Assembly: GCF_954871325.1 (NCBI RefSeq)
Contig: NC_088777.1
Location: 46,911,366 to 46,975,365 of the forward strand
Source of the DNA: Gordionus sp. m RMFG-2023
Taxonomy: Eukaryota; Nematomorpha; Gordioida; Chordodea; Parachordodidae
Length of the DNA stretch: 64,000 nt
Direction: 5' to 3'
Positions 11,621 to 24,159 of the stretch are shown in pieces (position 1 is the stretch's first letter; each line of letters opens with the position of its first letter). The translations under genes and the position numbers were made by a program. The notes below the pieces were generated by a model that had not been told where the DNA came from, searched no databases, and saw only the letters and a list, made by a program, of their open reading frames with translations.

Positions 11621-13904
11621 GTAACAAACTCCCGAGGAAAGAAAATTCTTGGATTGATTAAATTTACATCTCGTGCCCTTGTAGGAGAATTTTTAAATAT
11701 AAATAATACGCCTAGTAATATGAAGAATCTTAATAATACAACAATTATGCCTGATTCTGTAAACAAACCTACTAAAAATATCATAATAACTACTGAACCA
11801 ATTATAGTAACAAGAGTCTTTAGTAATATTTCGAAAAACACTTCCTCAGAAACCAAATATACGAATGAAATCGCAAATATCACATCTACTACATCTACTA
11901 TTACAATTGAAGCAACCATATTTAATACTGTTTTGTTAAATAACTCTGATACAAAGACGTCCTCTTTAAATACAGCTACCACAACAGACACACAAACTAA
12001 TAATACAGCAATCATGTATACAACTAATATAACCGTACCTAAACTTACTACTGATACAACAGCAACCTCATTTGATATTCAAACTACTACATCCTCATCT
12101 ACTACTGACACTAAAACCACACCCACAATCAAATCAACCATATTTAGTACGGATACGCCCATTATTTTACCGACTATAAATATCAACGCATTTACTAGTA
12201 TTACTGACGCAAGAGAAACTACACCTATTACTGCCATCACAAACATACCTACTACTGAAACTGTAGCTCACACATCAAATACTGAGGCCTCAACAACCAC
12301 TCCTACTATTAATACAAAATCTACATTTATAAACAATACCATAACAACTGAACCTAATACTGTTACTACTCAAACTACACCTAATATTAAAACTAAATCA
12401 TCCACCACATCTAATGATGATACTAACACCACAGCTATTACTTCTACTGATATAACAACAGCTCTAATAAATACTGAAATAACATCAATCATAAATATTA
12501 CAGATATATCAACACATATAACTGATCCTTTGAAAATCACATATACTACAATATCCACACCTACTACTGAAACAACAAAAAATATACTTTCTGATGCAAC
12601 AGCCATTCTAACTACTGATATCAGGATAAATACTCCAACTACCGATACTTTAACAACCATATTTTTAAATGATACGAGACCAGTTGTATTTACTACTGAT
12701 ATAACAGGAACCATACCTAACATTGATACCACAACTACTACACCTAATATTGATAATGTAACATCTATACCAATTACCGATGCCATAATCGCCTCACCAA
12801 CTATTGATACATCAATCACATCTATAACTGATATAACCAGATCACTAACTACTGATACCACAGCATCCTCAATTGATATTCAAACCACACAATCCCAATA
12901 TACTACTGATGCAATCACATCTACAAATATAACAACCATACCTAATACGGATGCCACCACAATTAATTCTACTATCAACATCATTGCTATTACTACTGCT
13001 ATTGATGCAAATGAAACTAAACCCCTTACTAATACTATTGCACACACACCTACTAAAGATGCCGTGGCAGACACATCATCTACTGTAATAACCAAAACCA
13101 TCCCTAATATTGAAACTTCAACATCCACATTTATAAACGATACAACAACCGAACTTAATACTCTTAATACAGCAACTACACCTAATATTAAAACTACAAC
13201 ATCTACCACATCTACTGCTGATACTAACATAACCCCAGCTATCATTGTTGCTGAGATAACAACAGTTCTACTGACTACTGAAATCACGACAATCATAAAT
13301 ACCACTGTTACTACACCTACAGATATTTCAAGGCATAAGACTGATACTATTAATATCACAGATACTATTAAAACTAATATATCCTTACCTACTAGTGAAA
13401 CAACAATAAACCCATTTTCTGATATACCGGCAATACAAACTACTGATACCACTATAAATACGCCAACTGATACCTTAACAACCATAGTTGCTAACAATAC
13501 AAGGCCAATTGTATTTACTACTGATATAACAGCAACAATACCTGGTATTGATACCACAACACCTAATACTGAAAATATAACATCTATACTAATTACCGAT
13601 ATCACAATCGCCACCCCAACTATTGGTACAGCAATCACCCCTGTAACTAATATGACCGCACCCAGACTTATTACTAATACCACAGCAACCTTATTTGATA
13701 TTCAAACCACAACATACACATCTACTACTATTGGCGCAACAACTACACCCCCAACTAAAATAAGCATATCTATTACGGATACCACGATAGCACCACTAGT
13801 TCATACATCAGCTAAAAAACTATTGCAAGGTTGCTTAATAAGACAAGGCAATCTAAAAGAACAAGCACAATCCTTATTGCCCAAAAAATATGGATTTAAT
13901 ATGC
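11621..13904 (+). CDS. Threonine-rich repetitive protein, large exon (copy B)
   Basis: A paralogue of the exon at 1800-6921. It starts after the same ATTAAAG acceptor with KVTNSRGKKILGLIKFTSR and ends with LLQGCLIRQGNLKEQAQ...LPKK before the same ATGC|GTAATA donor-like site. The middle is Thr/Ile/Ser-rich but does not carry copy A's regular 86-residue array. Instead, blocks beginning TDTTA(T/S)xxDIQTT recur near 12054, 12852 and 13675, a looser period of about 0.8 kb. Scattered FINDT and FINNT triplets and PNIxT strings link it to copy A. The open frame continues past the proposed donor to a stop at 13931-13933. Function is unknown. A mucin-like secreted or surface protein is a reasonable guess from composition, but no signal peptide or membrane anchor is visible here. 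Confidence 0.72.
12050..13760 (+). repeat. About 0.8-kb diverged tandem repeat inside copy B
   Basis: Two full units and the start of a third are marked by near-identical ACTGATAC(A/C)ACAGCA...GATATTCAAAC strings near 12054, 12852 and 13675. Several internal strings, such as ACATCTACC and TTTACTACTGATATAAC, recur at the same offset. Units differ by many substitutions and some small length changes, so this array is older than the one in copy A. Confidence 0.7.
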
Positions 13905-14261
13905 GTAATAAATCTTGTGAATATTGCATATAATATCGATACAATAAATTATGTTATTTCATTTCATAAACTAGTCATCATATACATATATTTAAATGCT
14001 TTTAGTTATTCATTAAAAATTTTAAATTGAAGTAAAAATTATTTGTTTTTTAAAGCCCCCTCCTCCTTACACCTTGAAAGGTTATTTTTTTGAAAGAAAT
14101 TAAAATGCAACACTTCTAATTTTTTTACATGCAGTTATATAATAATAATATAATTAATGCTTAATAAAAGTATCAATCAGTTCTGAGTTTAACCTATTAA
14201 AAATATTTTGAATTTAAACGTTATAATTTACTTCACATTTATTTATTTATTATTTTACGGG

Positions 14262-14355
14262 AAAAAAAAGGTATAAATGGATCTACTATTTTCCAGTTTA
14301 GAAAATATTTAATTAATACTACTTGCAACTTAGATATAATTGTGGCAATTCCTCC
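14262..14355 (+). other. Copy B counterpart of the conserved KYLINTTCNL block
   Basis: It matches 7430-7525, including the shared TTAG and the reading KYLINTTCNLDIIVA. A pyrimidine-rich ttttccagtttag lies directly in front, which would suit a splice acceptor. The following sequence differs between the copies. Confidence 0.35.
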
Positions 14356-14864
14356 AAACACGCTAGAAGGTTAAAAAAAACAAAAAAAAATGATGTTTTT
14401 AATATATTATTCTTTTCATTTCTTTTCTCTTTGTTTCATTTCTTTTCATTTTTTTCTTTTCATCCCTCTTTTAATTAAATTATTAATCAAGATCTTAAGA
14501 GTTATCTGGGCTGAAATATTTATTTTGATCATAAATTAATTATTGCCTTGTCTCTGTTGCTGCATTATAGATTTTTTTTAACGATAAATTTAGAAATATA
14601 GAATTTTTTTAAATAAACTATTTCTTTAAATTGATTTAGAATATAGAATAGTTTCTAATTTATTATCCTTTTGGTAGATTCAAATTTTAATTAAAAATTT
14701 ATTAGTAACTAATTTAAGGCCATTGTAAAAATAGTTTCTAAAAGTAAGCGTTTTTATACTAATATCATATATATTAGGAAAACCTATATAGTAATTAGTG
14801 TTTTAGTCATGATAACTATGATAAATTATATAATAAGTTATTATCAACCAATATATATATTTAG

Positions 14865-15043
14865 TTATTGTATCAAACCGAAGTTATCGAGCCAGCAATT
14901 CACCATTTGGGGTAGAGAGATACATTCGCTCAAAAGGCTTGATAATCGGTGTAACAAGAATTATCAAGTTTAGGCGATATATCTTTTACAAATTTGCTAT
15001 TAGAAATGGTCGAGGAGGGCCTGCCACTCCGATAAAACTTAAA
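14865..15043 (+). CDS. Conserved small exon of the threonine-rich gene (copy B)
   Basis: The counterpart of 7895-8073 with the same 179-bp length, a TTTAG acceptor, a GTAACA donor and the same phases. It reads IVSNRSYRASNSPFGVERY at the start and NGRGGPATPIKLK at the end. Two leading bases complete the codon left by the phase-1 donor at 13904. An antisense open frame overlaps part of it, but the silent third-position differences between the copies fit the + strand. Domain and function are unknown. Confidence 0.68.
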
Positions 15044-17455
15044 GTAACAATTATTCACATAATATGCTAGGGAAGACCACTTTCTTTTGATCAGTATATT
15101 TTTGTAATATAAAAATAAATATAGGACATAGATTAAAATTTTAAATAAGATAATCTCATCATCCAACTATAAAATAAAAAACCTCAGAGCTCGATCTCTC
15201 ATATTGATGCGACAATTTTTTTCATATATAAACAATATACTCTGGGTAAGGTGGATACGTATGAAGTGAAATATTTCTAGATAAACTAGAAATTTCTTAC
15301 AACTAATTTTATTTTGTATTATAATCAGTAGAGGATATCACATAAAAATGTTGAAGGTTTTTAATTTCTACAAAAATAAACTTTCTTACCAAATTTGATT
15401 AAATTAACTCATATAAAAATGATTTTTATTAACCCGGTTGCAGATTCTAAAAAACATTTTTTATTTTTAAATATTAAAAATAAAACGATAATTTGGATAT
15501 TCTATTGAAATCAGGCTATATAAAGTAACATTAGTTATTTTTATTTTTAATTCACTTTTTATATTTTTAAATTAAAATCGCAGAGTTTGGGCCCAAAGAT
15601 AAAAAAAAATAACTAGTGCCTGCCATTATATTTGCTCTAATTGGGAATTATACATGAATTTTTAATAATTGCTTATTAAATTATTTATAATACTCTATGC
15701 TTTATAAGTTTAATGTCTAATATGTTCACCAAAAACTCTAATTCAGAAAGAAAAAATTTGAAGAGCCCTCACAAAATTTTTAATTTTTTTATACCATTAC
15801 TTCAAAGTAATCAATTGATTGGCCCCAATTATATCTTATGTTTTGTTATCACCTATATTCTTATTCCCCATGAAGTGATTATAAAAAAAATATTTATTTT
15901 ATTATTAAAATAAGATTAATATATTTCAATCCGGACCCCCTTAAATGTTGATAAAATCTTACGAGATACTTCATATTTGTTGCATAGTTTTTTTTGTCTT
16001 TTTCAACCAAAACTATGCTTTCTCTCTATTAATACTCTCTTATTAATTTCATATATATTCTCAATTGAAATAAGGATATCGTATTTCTATTGATTGTGGA
16101 TCTTATTCCCATTTTTATAGAGTTTATTGAATAACAGAGGCTCATCTTGCTCAAACAAATTTTCTCTTTAAGAAAATTATAGTTAGCTGCTTGGCTGGAT
16201 AAGATATTAAGAGAGAATTTTTTCCCATTTTTGAAGATTTATAATGATATTGATAAAACACAAATCCCCAGATTATTATTGATGGGAATTTTACGTCTCA
16301 TTTTTTCAACAATATCAGATTGTTAAAGTTGCTATAATCTATCTTAAAAGATTTTACCATTAGATATCACTCTGATTTTAGGGAATTTTAACTCTGGGAG
16401 TTTCCTATACCGTTACGATAATATAACGAAAAATTATTATAAATATTCTACTACTATTCCTTTTTTAACACATTAATTAATATCGAAAAATAATGAAAGT
16501 TTTAAATATTCATAGGAAAATTATTAAACAGAGAATTTCTTTAAATTGCATGCTTGCACAATTATAATCTAAATTGTGGTTTATACGCTTTATCCCTCGA
16601 CGCTTAACAATAAACTTTTTATAATCTAGAAATGAACAAATTATAATTTCTGCTCAAAACTCCTCCAAATCATTCACGTACAAAGAGGACTGTAGGGTAG
16701 GGGGCAACCAAACCCCCTCACCCCCAGCCATATTTTTTAAAACATTACTGATTCCTATCTCTTATACATATTTATTTTAATTTATATTTATTTATCTCAA
16801 TCACAGCAGAATTAAATATGCTACTAATTTATTCAAAGAATTATTTCAAATTTTCCTTGCATTATTATTTACCATTTTAAAATTTTCCATCAAATCATTT
16901 AAAGCCATATCACTACAAAAATTAAGTAAAATATTTCAAAAAAAAATTATATTTAACCATGAAAATAGCTGAAAGTATTATATTGGAACCTAAGGAAAGT
17001 AGGGCAAATGTAAATCACAAATTTTATAATTATTTATTACTTAAAAGCACTATGAATTTAATATTTTTGTTTAATATTAAATAGGGTCAGTCGAAGAATA
17101 TATCAAATGAATATGATTAATCATGCTGCACTTACAGATCTGCAAATATTTATACCGGAGAATCCTTCCGAGTCTAATTCAATCTTGATAGAAAAAAATT
17201 AGATATATGACAATTTTTTTGTGCGGATGTTAAAGTATGCTTTTATGCATTACTAGCTGAGCAAGCTCTAGTATTAAAGTTTTAATATATTTTATATTTT
17301 TCCAAAAAATACTATAGATACTCGAATTCAAACACATTTTACACTATTTTCCTAATCATAAAAATTATTGTATATTCTGGCAACTCTACCCATAAGTCCA
17401 TCAATGAAAGAACATTTTCTTCTTTAATAGGAATAAAAACATAGATGAAAAGTAA
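15044..17455. other. Intron or intergenic DNA after copy B
   Basis: Patches align with the region behind copy A to about 16300, which marks the minimal length of the duplicated unit. No further exon is convincing. A GC-richer spot near 16685-16735 has runs of C and G but no recognisable gene. Confidence 0.5.
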
Positions 17456-17664
17456 TGTTGTTAAATTCATCTATTTGAGCCGATTTTTATAAATAGCTAA
17501 CTAAATATTTTAGCCAGAAAAATATCGACTAAGCTTCGAGAGTCTCTAATGTCCCTTAGTGTCATACATAATCAAAATCTTCAGGCTTGCGTAATATATT
17601 TTTGGATAAATATTGAGTTAGCCTTTTAAAAAGCGGTTCACATCGAGCCGTTTAACAACACTAC
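17456..17664. repeat. Palindromic MITE, copy b
   Basis: A full-length member of about 208 bp. The left side is GTTGTTAAA followed by TTGAGCCGATTTTTATAAA and the right side is GAGCCGTTTAACAACACTA. The two arms pair over most of their length. The inner marker AATATTTTAGCC and its complement are both present. Confidence 0.82.
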
Positions 17665-18306
17665 TGAGAAATACTTTTTCTGAAAATAGATTGAATTGGT
17701 ATTTGAACTTCATAATATACATAGGGAGTTGATACCAAGCACTGATGAAAGCATTGAAAAATTAGCTCAATCTAATAGAAGATTGAAATATACATTATGC
17801 ATATTAATTTTATTTTTCCCATTTTTTAATACACCATATTTTTTCCATCAATACTTGTTAGTTTATAAACATTCAATAATTTTTAAGAATATTTTTAAGC
17901 ATTAATCAATATTCCCAACATTTTTTTTATCATTTAAATTTATATATAAAATTAAATGCGTATAAAATCTTTATCTTTTTGACCAAGATTACATACATTT
18001 AATATTTTATCAATAACTTATTTAAATTTGTATATTACAAATTGTCAGTATTTTATCGTCACTAGTCCGTATTTCTGAAATTTAAGATATTCTTAAATTA
18101 CACCTTCAATAATTCCAAAAAAAAATATTATAATATAACCTCCCTCATAGCCTATTCGTGTGTACGCTCCTGTTTCCAATCACTTACAATCTTGACGCTG
18201 TTATCTGCTATTGGTTCACCCCATAGGATGAAAGCGACACAATCTTATATAAAAATATATTATTTTTACATGCAACATAATAAAATAATGATTAAAAATA
18301 TTAAAG

Positions 18307-18534
18307 GTGTCAAACTCCCGAGGAAAGAAATTTATTGGATCGATAACATTTACATCTCGTCGGCTTATGGCAGGCGTTTTAACTACAAAGACCACATCTA
18401 GAATTAATCCTAATACTAAAACAATCATGACTACTACTGTAGCCCCAATGACTATGACTTACAAAAGTACTGCACCAATTATGAGTACTAGAGACTTTAT
18501 TGATATTTCGCGAATCCCCTCGACAACTATATGA
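18307..18534 (+). pseudogene. Truncated third copy (C) of the threonine-rich gene
   Basis: After ATTAAAG the frame reads VSNSRGKKFIGSITFTSRR, the conserved exon start of copies A and B, and continues Thr-rich for about 50 more residues to a stop at 18532-18534. No repeat array, LQGCLI tail or second exon follows. It may be a 5' fragment left by duplication, a remnant of a collapsed array, or a short family member. An ATG at 18288 belongs to another frame. Confidence 0.6.
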
Positions 18535-19012
18535 ACTACTCCCACAGGCCGTTTGAGCCCACTTGGTCGGCCTGCTAAAGTCGAATAATTTGAAATAAAT
18601 AGAAATAATTATTTTATAAAATAGATAAAAATATTGATTACACTATTTTTTTTTCAGCAATTTATATTATTTAGAATTGTTACCTACAAATATATAATAT
18701 TTTTAACAGAATTGTAATCGAATCAAAAACAATTATTAATCATGTAATATAATTATATAACTGTAAAAATATTAATATAATATATCATATTTGTTTAGAA
18801 ATTTATATTTTTATTTATTCTTTGGAATTTTTTTTTAAAATTATTTTGTATTCTAATTATTTTTTTTCTTTTATTATCTAAGTCCTGAATTTGAGATTAT
18901 ATAATCTTAATATTTGTTTATAATCAAATCTTAAGTGATTATATTTATTTGTGAGCATCATTTTTATAATTATAAATAAAAACATTTTAATGGGATCTTA
19001 CAGATATAATAA

Positions 19013-20571
19013 GTGTAACATTTTTGGTATTTTAAGTAGACTGAATATGTCCATAGAACATAATGTTTCGGCCAACAAATGTAGTGGTTGAGAGAATTTA
19101 GGGCATAAAATAAATCGTATAAATAAACTACTAATACTTTATTAATTAATATAAATACTAATTTCATAATCATAATTAACATAAGAAATTAAAATAAGAA
19201 ATATAAAAAAATTAAAGATTAAAAAAATTAAGTTCGTAAAATCATAATTTAATCATCCTGTTTCGCATAATAATTTTTCCATTATAAATCCTTTTTCTTT
19301 AATCAACATTTGCATAGTCTCAATTTGTATCGAAATTTAATTCTTTTTTCTTGAGTAGATTTGAATATTTTTCGGCTTCGTGATTTTGTTTAACAATAAT
19401 TTGCCTGTCTGGCGTTTTTCTTAATCTAGTAAATTTGCATGTTACCACAATTACAACACCCTTCCACTTAGATTAGTCCCACCATTCTGCGAATGATCTC
19501 CTTTCTTCCGATTTTGACTTTACTGATCTTGTTTCTCCACCGAATCTATTCGTCTTAATCTCTAATGTCTTCTAGTTTCTAACGACGGTCTATTGTCTAA
19601 TATTCTTCACTTCTAAGGACTGTTTGTATCCGATTACAATCTGAAATTCTTGATTCCTTCTGTTTCTTATCAACCCCTTGTAAACGATTATCTCTTGATC
19701 TCTATAGGCCATTGCCGAACTCGATACTTCTGTTATCATGATTCCCGATACATTCTTCTAGCTCTTTTAATTATATTTCGTTTTAATCCCAAATTATCCT
19801 AGTCTTTGCTTGTTTCTAACGGTTTCTGGTAACTAACGGTAAACGACTGACGATAATTTGTCTTCGAGTAACGATTGTTTCCACGACTTCTTGTTTCTGA
19901 GATAATAGATTTTTTATCCTATACTAAAGTTTTGATAAGCAATTGGCGATAATTTGTCAACGATTCACGATAGCATCCTGGTCTTGACTACTTGTTCTAC
20001 TTAGTCGCTTGTCAAGATATCCACGTTGCCTTAAGATCTCTTATACGATAATGATTTCTTGTATCTTTTGATCCAAAATAAAAATCCGATCTCTAATTGA
20101 GCTCGATTACGGCATAAATTTTCTAATGACGAAAAGCCGTTTCTCTTTATGAAGATTTTTTGGTTAATCAACAACCTGATATTTTGCTAAATATTATCAA
20201 CTTAAATAACAGTTAAACATATATTTTTAATAAAAATTTATAACGAATTTCTTTTAGCTACATCGATCACTTGTACGTATAACGATCTCTTGTGACGCAT
20301 TCTTTTTAGCTAAACGACTAATTTTATTCTTTTCCGAAATACGACCATTAATATTGATACCATTGTTTTATTGCTCTCATTCTTTGTCTTAGTGTCGATA
20401 GTCTTTTCATACATCCCCTTCCCCCTTTATTTAGAATCTCTTTTCAGAGTTAATTAGACTGAATTGTTGTAATGGCCCTGTCTCCTCCGCTCTCCAACAC
20501 CAATGTAACATTTTAGTATGTTATGGAGACTGAATATGTCCATAGAACATAATGTTTCGGCCAACAAATAT
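19013..20571 (-). mobile_element. Possible small terminal-repeat (LTR-kin) fossil
   Basis: Direct repeats of about 65 bp lie 1.5 kb apart, at 19013-19076 and 20508-20570. They share TGTAACATTTT and a nearly perfect core of about 40 bp (gaatatgtccatagaacata onward). Read on the - strand the repeat runs from TGTTGG to TTACA, so it has TG...CA-type ends. It is followed by TTGGTGTTGGAGAGC, which is reminiscent of a primer-binding site. The interior is compositionally unlike the flanks and has no coding potential I can recognise. A TRIM-like non-coding relative of LTR elements is the best guess. No clear target-site duplication was found. Confidence 0.4.
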
Positions 20572-20574
20572 GTT

Positions 20575-21060
20575 AAAGTAAGATTTAAGTAAAAATTTAT
20601 CATAGAAAATTGACAATTTAATTTAATTTTTATACTTTTTAAATTTTTTTGAAGTAAATGGGCAAAACGATATATTGTAAACAACATGTTAAAAGATTTA
20701 AGTGAAGATGAACCATAGACTAACAACATTTATTATAATCTTTATTCAAAAACTTTTTCGATTTTCTTTAAAACATATGGGTAAAAATATATATTTTAAA
20801 CATGTTAAATTATGAGATTTCAGTGAAGATACACCATTGAAATGTAGCAAATTCGTTATTTTTAACTTTTTCTATTGAAGATAATGGATAAAAATATATG
20901 TTGCAAACATGTAAAATTACAATTTCCGTGAAAATTAACAATGGAAAATGATAATTTTTATATATCTTAGAATTTGTATTTTTTGGAAGATAATTTAAAC
21001 TAAAATATTTCAGTGAAAATATACGACTGAAGAGTGACAATGATCATATTTGTTATTTTT
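20575..21060. repeat. Diverged tandem repeat with a period of about 110-120 bp
   Basis: Four to five degenerate units, each with a string like GTGAAGATxxACCATxGA, then a T-rich run, then TGGGTAAAAATATATxTT and AAACATGTTAAA. It resembles loosely the tandem unit in the arms of the foldback-like element at 40.4-43.6 kb. Confidence 0.65.
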
Positions 21061-21317
21061 TAACTTTTTTTAAATTTCTTTATATTACAATATTGGCTTC
21101 AAATAAATTTTAAGTATTATTTTATTTATGTTATTACGCCTTTCTAGTTGCTCCTTGTTAACAGGTATCTGTTAAAAAAACTTTCAGTACACTAGGCTTA
21201 ATTGTAGCCAAATTACGAATTAAATTTGGCAAATATACTTTAGATAGGATGATATTTTAATCATCAAACTTAATAATTGTCATAGATCGATATTTCGGCA
21301 TTGTTTTTGAATTATAT

Positions 21318-22037
21318 CAGTCTGTGAACCAGAACCCAAACCCTGAACCAGAAACCTTCTATCCCTCAATATTTTTACTAAACTTAAACGTACCTTTTTT
21401 TTTAAATTTAGTTTTCAGGGTTCAATTTAAAATATATTTTTAAAGTAACATATATAAAAACTATATTAAAATTAAATATAAAAAAGTTAAATAAATTATT
21501 TAAAACATCATAATTTTTTAATTTTCAATATAAAAACATTCTTTGGTGAAAATTATTTTGCGCTGAATCCTTTTTATTATATTTTATCGAATACTCTGTT
21601 TATGTAAAAATTTCAAAATTGTACTAGTATATTTAGTAAATATTTTTTAAATAATTCTGTTTGTTGGATCATTAAATTAAAAGTAAGACCAAAGAAAAGT
21701 ACATAATCACAAGGTAAAATAGCTTTATTAATTGCAAGTTGAAATGCACTGTTAAAAGTTAGGCATAATAAAATAGATATTTTAATTTTTAACATCTCGA
21801 TTTTGGAAGATATCATGATAATTCGCCTATATTCTAATTATAATGATAAATTATTTTTATGGTAAGGCCTAAATTTAGTAAAATGAAGTTTATAAAAATA
21901 AACTGATGTTTCTGTTATTGTTACTAAATTTTACTTTCTGTACCACGAACCTTTAACCCACCTGAACCCGAACCAGGTTCAGAGATATTTCACTGAACCA
22001 AAACCCCTTTTTTGGAAAGAAGGTTCACACAATCCTG
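21318..22037 (+). mobile_element. hAT-type DNA transposon derivative, 0.7 kb, copy 1
   Basis: It begins CAGTCTGTGAACC and ends GGTTCACACAATCCTG, imperfect terminal inverted repeats of hAT type. The flanks aattatat and atttatgt are plausible decayed 8-bp target duplications. The interior near 21785-21830 reads LEDIMIIRL on the + strand, the end of a hAT transposase (compare LLEDIMLIRL in the element at 51.7 kb). It is therefore an internally deleted derivative keeping the 3' end of the gene. It shares most of its length with 58977-59708. Confidence 0.75.
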
Positions 22038-23669
22038 ATTTATGTAACATTTCGAATTTGACTTAATAATTGCTAATATGATCTTATTGAATAAATATAA
22101 ATTATTTTAATTAAATTGTTTCAAATGAAAAGTTTAATGATTTTAAAATTCCATGAAGTACCAAATTAGATTGTATAATATGTAAGAGGAGAAAAACTAG
22201 GATTGCCAGGTCTCCCCCTCTCATTAGCGGTAAACTCCTGCAATTTTTAGTAGAAACCCACAATTAAAAATTATTCCATATTAAAATTTTTAGCATTTTA
22301 TCGTTTTTTATTTATAAATAATTATTAATTAAAAATAATTTTGAGAAACAGTATTTGATTATTTTATAAATGAATTAAACAAAAATTAATCAATAAACAT
22401 GTCTAGTTTGTTTTATTAAAAGAATAAATTATATTCGGCAGTCAAATACAGAAATTTTAAAAACTTCATAATATTTTATATCCAATAACACAACGAACAC
22501 AAAAAGTACGCCCTGAATTTTCGTTATTATGGGGTTAACGTGGAAAACACAATTGTTTAGCGGAAGACATCTACTACTATAATCTTGATATTTTATCTGG
22601 TCCATGATTTGCTTGAATCTTTTAATAAAAAAGAATAAAATAATTTGGATAAAATATTATAAACGATAATGACTTTATTAGGCAGGATAAATAAGTGGAG
22701 GAGGCAAAAATGGCATTTTAAAAATATTATATTTTGAAGAAAACGATGTTTAATTTTATAGAATCGAATATTGAAATGAAGTCCTGGACAAAAAGACCCG
22801 AAAGATGTACACCGGACAAATAGATACTGAATATGAATACTCATGGGGCAAAAATATTCTAGATAAAAATATCCCAATTCTAGAAGAAAAAATTAAATAT
22901 ACTTTGAAAAATTGATTATTTTAAAAATGTTACCCTTTTTAACCATTTAACTTTTTTTCTTTAGAAAATTGATGCATTTATGTCCAGTTTTGCCCTTATG
23001 AAGTTTAATTCAGGCTCTCCGCAATTCATTTTCTTTAATGTTAATATTGTTAAAATGCGAGGTTAAGGTGAGAAATCGATTAAAAATAGGCGAAAACTGC
23101 TAGAAAAAAAAGAGTAACTACTCATCAATTCAACAAGAGAGAGAATATTTTATGTATTCGATATAAAAAAAATTTAGACACGAACCCCAATTTTTATTTT
23201 AAGCCCGAGCCTGTCTCAAATTTTTAACTATAAATTAAACTTATTTTTATCAAGATAAATGAAATAAAAATCACAATTTTTTTTTTGTCCTTATATATAT
23301 TCTAATTTTATTTTATTTTTTTAAATATTTTCCTGATTTTTAAGAGATGTGATTTATTAGAATAATTTTGCATTTTTTTTATAATTTTTACATATTTTTA
23401 CAATGTTTTTTCTGTTTAATGTTATATAGTTTATTATATTCTTAGTATAATAAGTATAAAATTTGTATATCTAATTTTCTGAAATATTTTCTATTGATAT
23501 TTTTTTAAATATTAACCTTTTTATTTTATATTTAAAAAAAATATAAGATTAAATGAATTAACCCATATAAAGAAAGTTATTTTATAAATTCATCGCCCCA
23601 AATATATGAAAAATTTATTCATAATTTTTCATCGCTTCAAATATATTGGAAGATCGGAAATTTTAAAAA
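22038..23669. other. AT-rich stretch without a recognisable gene
   Basis: I see only short chance frames. A slightly GC-richer patch lies around 22680-22870. Confidence 0.5.
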
Positions 23670-23689
23670 TAATAAGACTATGGATACCA

Positions 23690-24140
23690 TTACAACTTCT
23701 CCACGTGATGCAACTACAACAGATTCAATAGACATCACCACACTTAATGCTATAATAGTTCCTAATATTGGTACTACATTAATGTTTCACAGTATTGACT
23801 AGGTTAACTACAAAACTTCTGCAATGGACGTCTAGAAGTATTGTCTACTACTGATACCACAACAAATACTAATGATATATCATATTAATTACCCCTTTTA
23901 TTTCTTTATCCGTTAGTGCAACAACTTCAAATCGGGCAATTAATAATAAGCCTAAGAGTACAATCGCTTTGACAATTTATACTGTAAGAATCATACTTAT
24001 TATTGATACTACTATATTTCTAGAGGTGATACAATACTAACTCTTAACACATTAGCATTTAAAGATACAAACAAAACACCGATAAATTATATTAATACCA
24101 ATACACACCTATTGCTATACTCAATACAATATTAAATCAA
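23690..24140 (+). pseudogene. Decayed threonine-rich remnant (copy D)
   Basis: Short frames rich in Thr, Ser and Ile (MDTITTSPRDATTTDSID, then STTDTTTNTND and similar) are strung together with intervening stops. Composition and the ACTGATACCAC-type strings resemble copies A and B. The conserved exon start and tail are missing, so membership in the family is inferred from composition only. Confidence 0.4.
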
Positions 24141-24159
24141 GCATTTAAATTTTAATGAT

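Noticed and set aside
12370-13683. Two antisense open frames across copy B
   Set aside because: Same composition effect as in copy A. The paralogues conserve the + strand frame.
14930-15166. Antisense frame over the conserved small exon
   Set aside because: Third-position differences between copies A and B fit the + strand, and the antisense frame extends into the intron.
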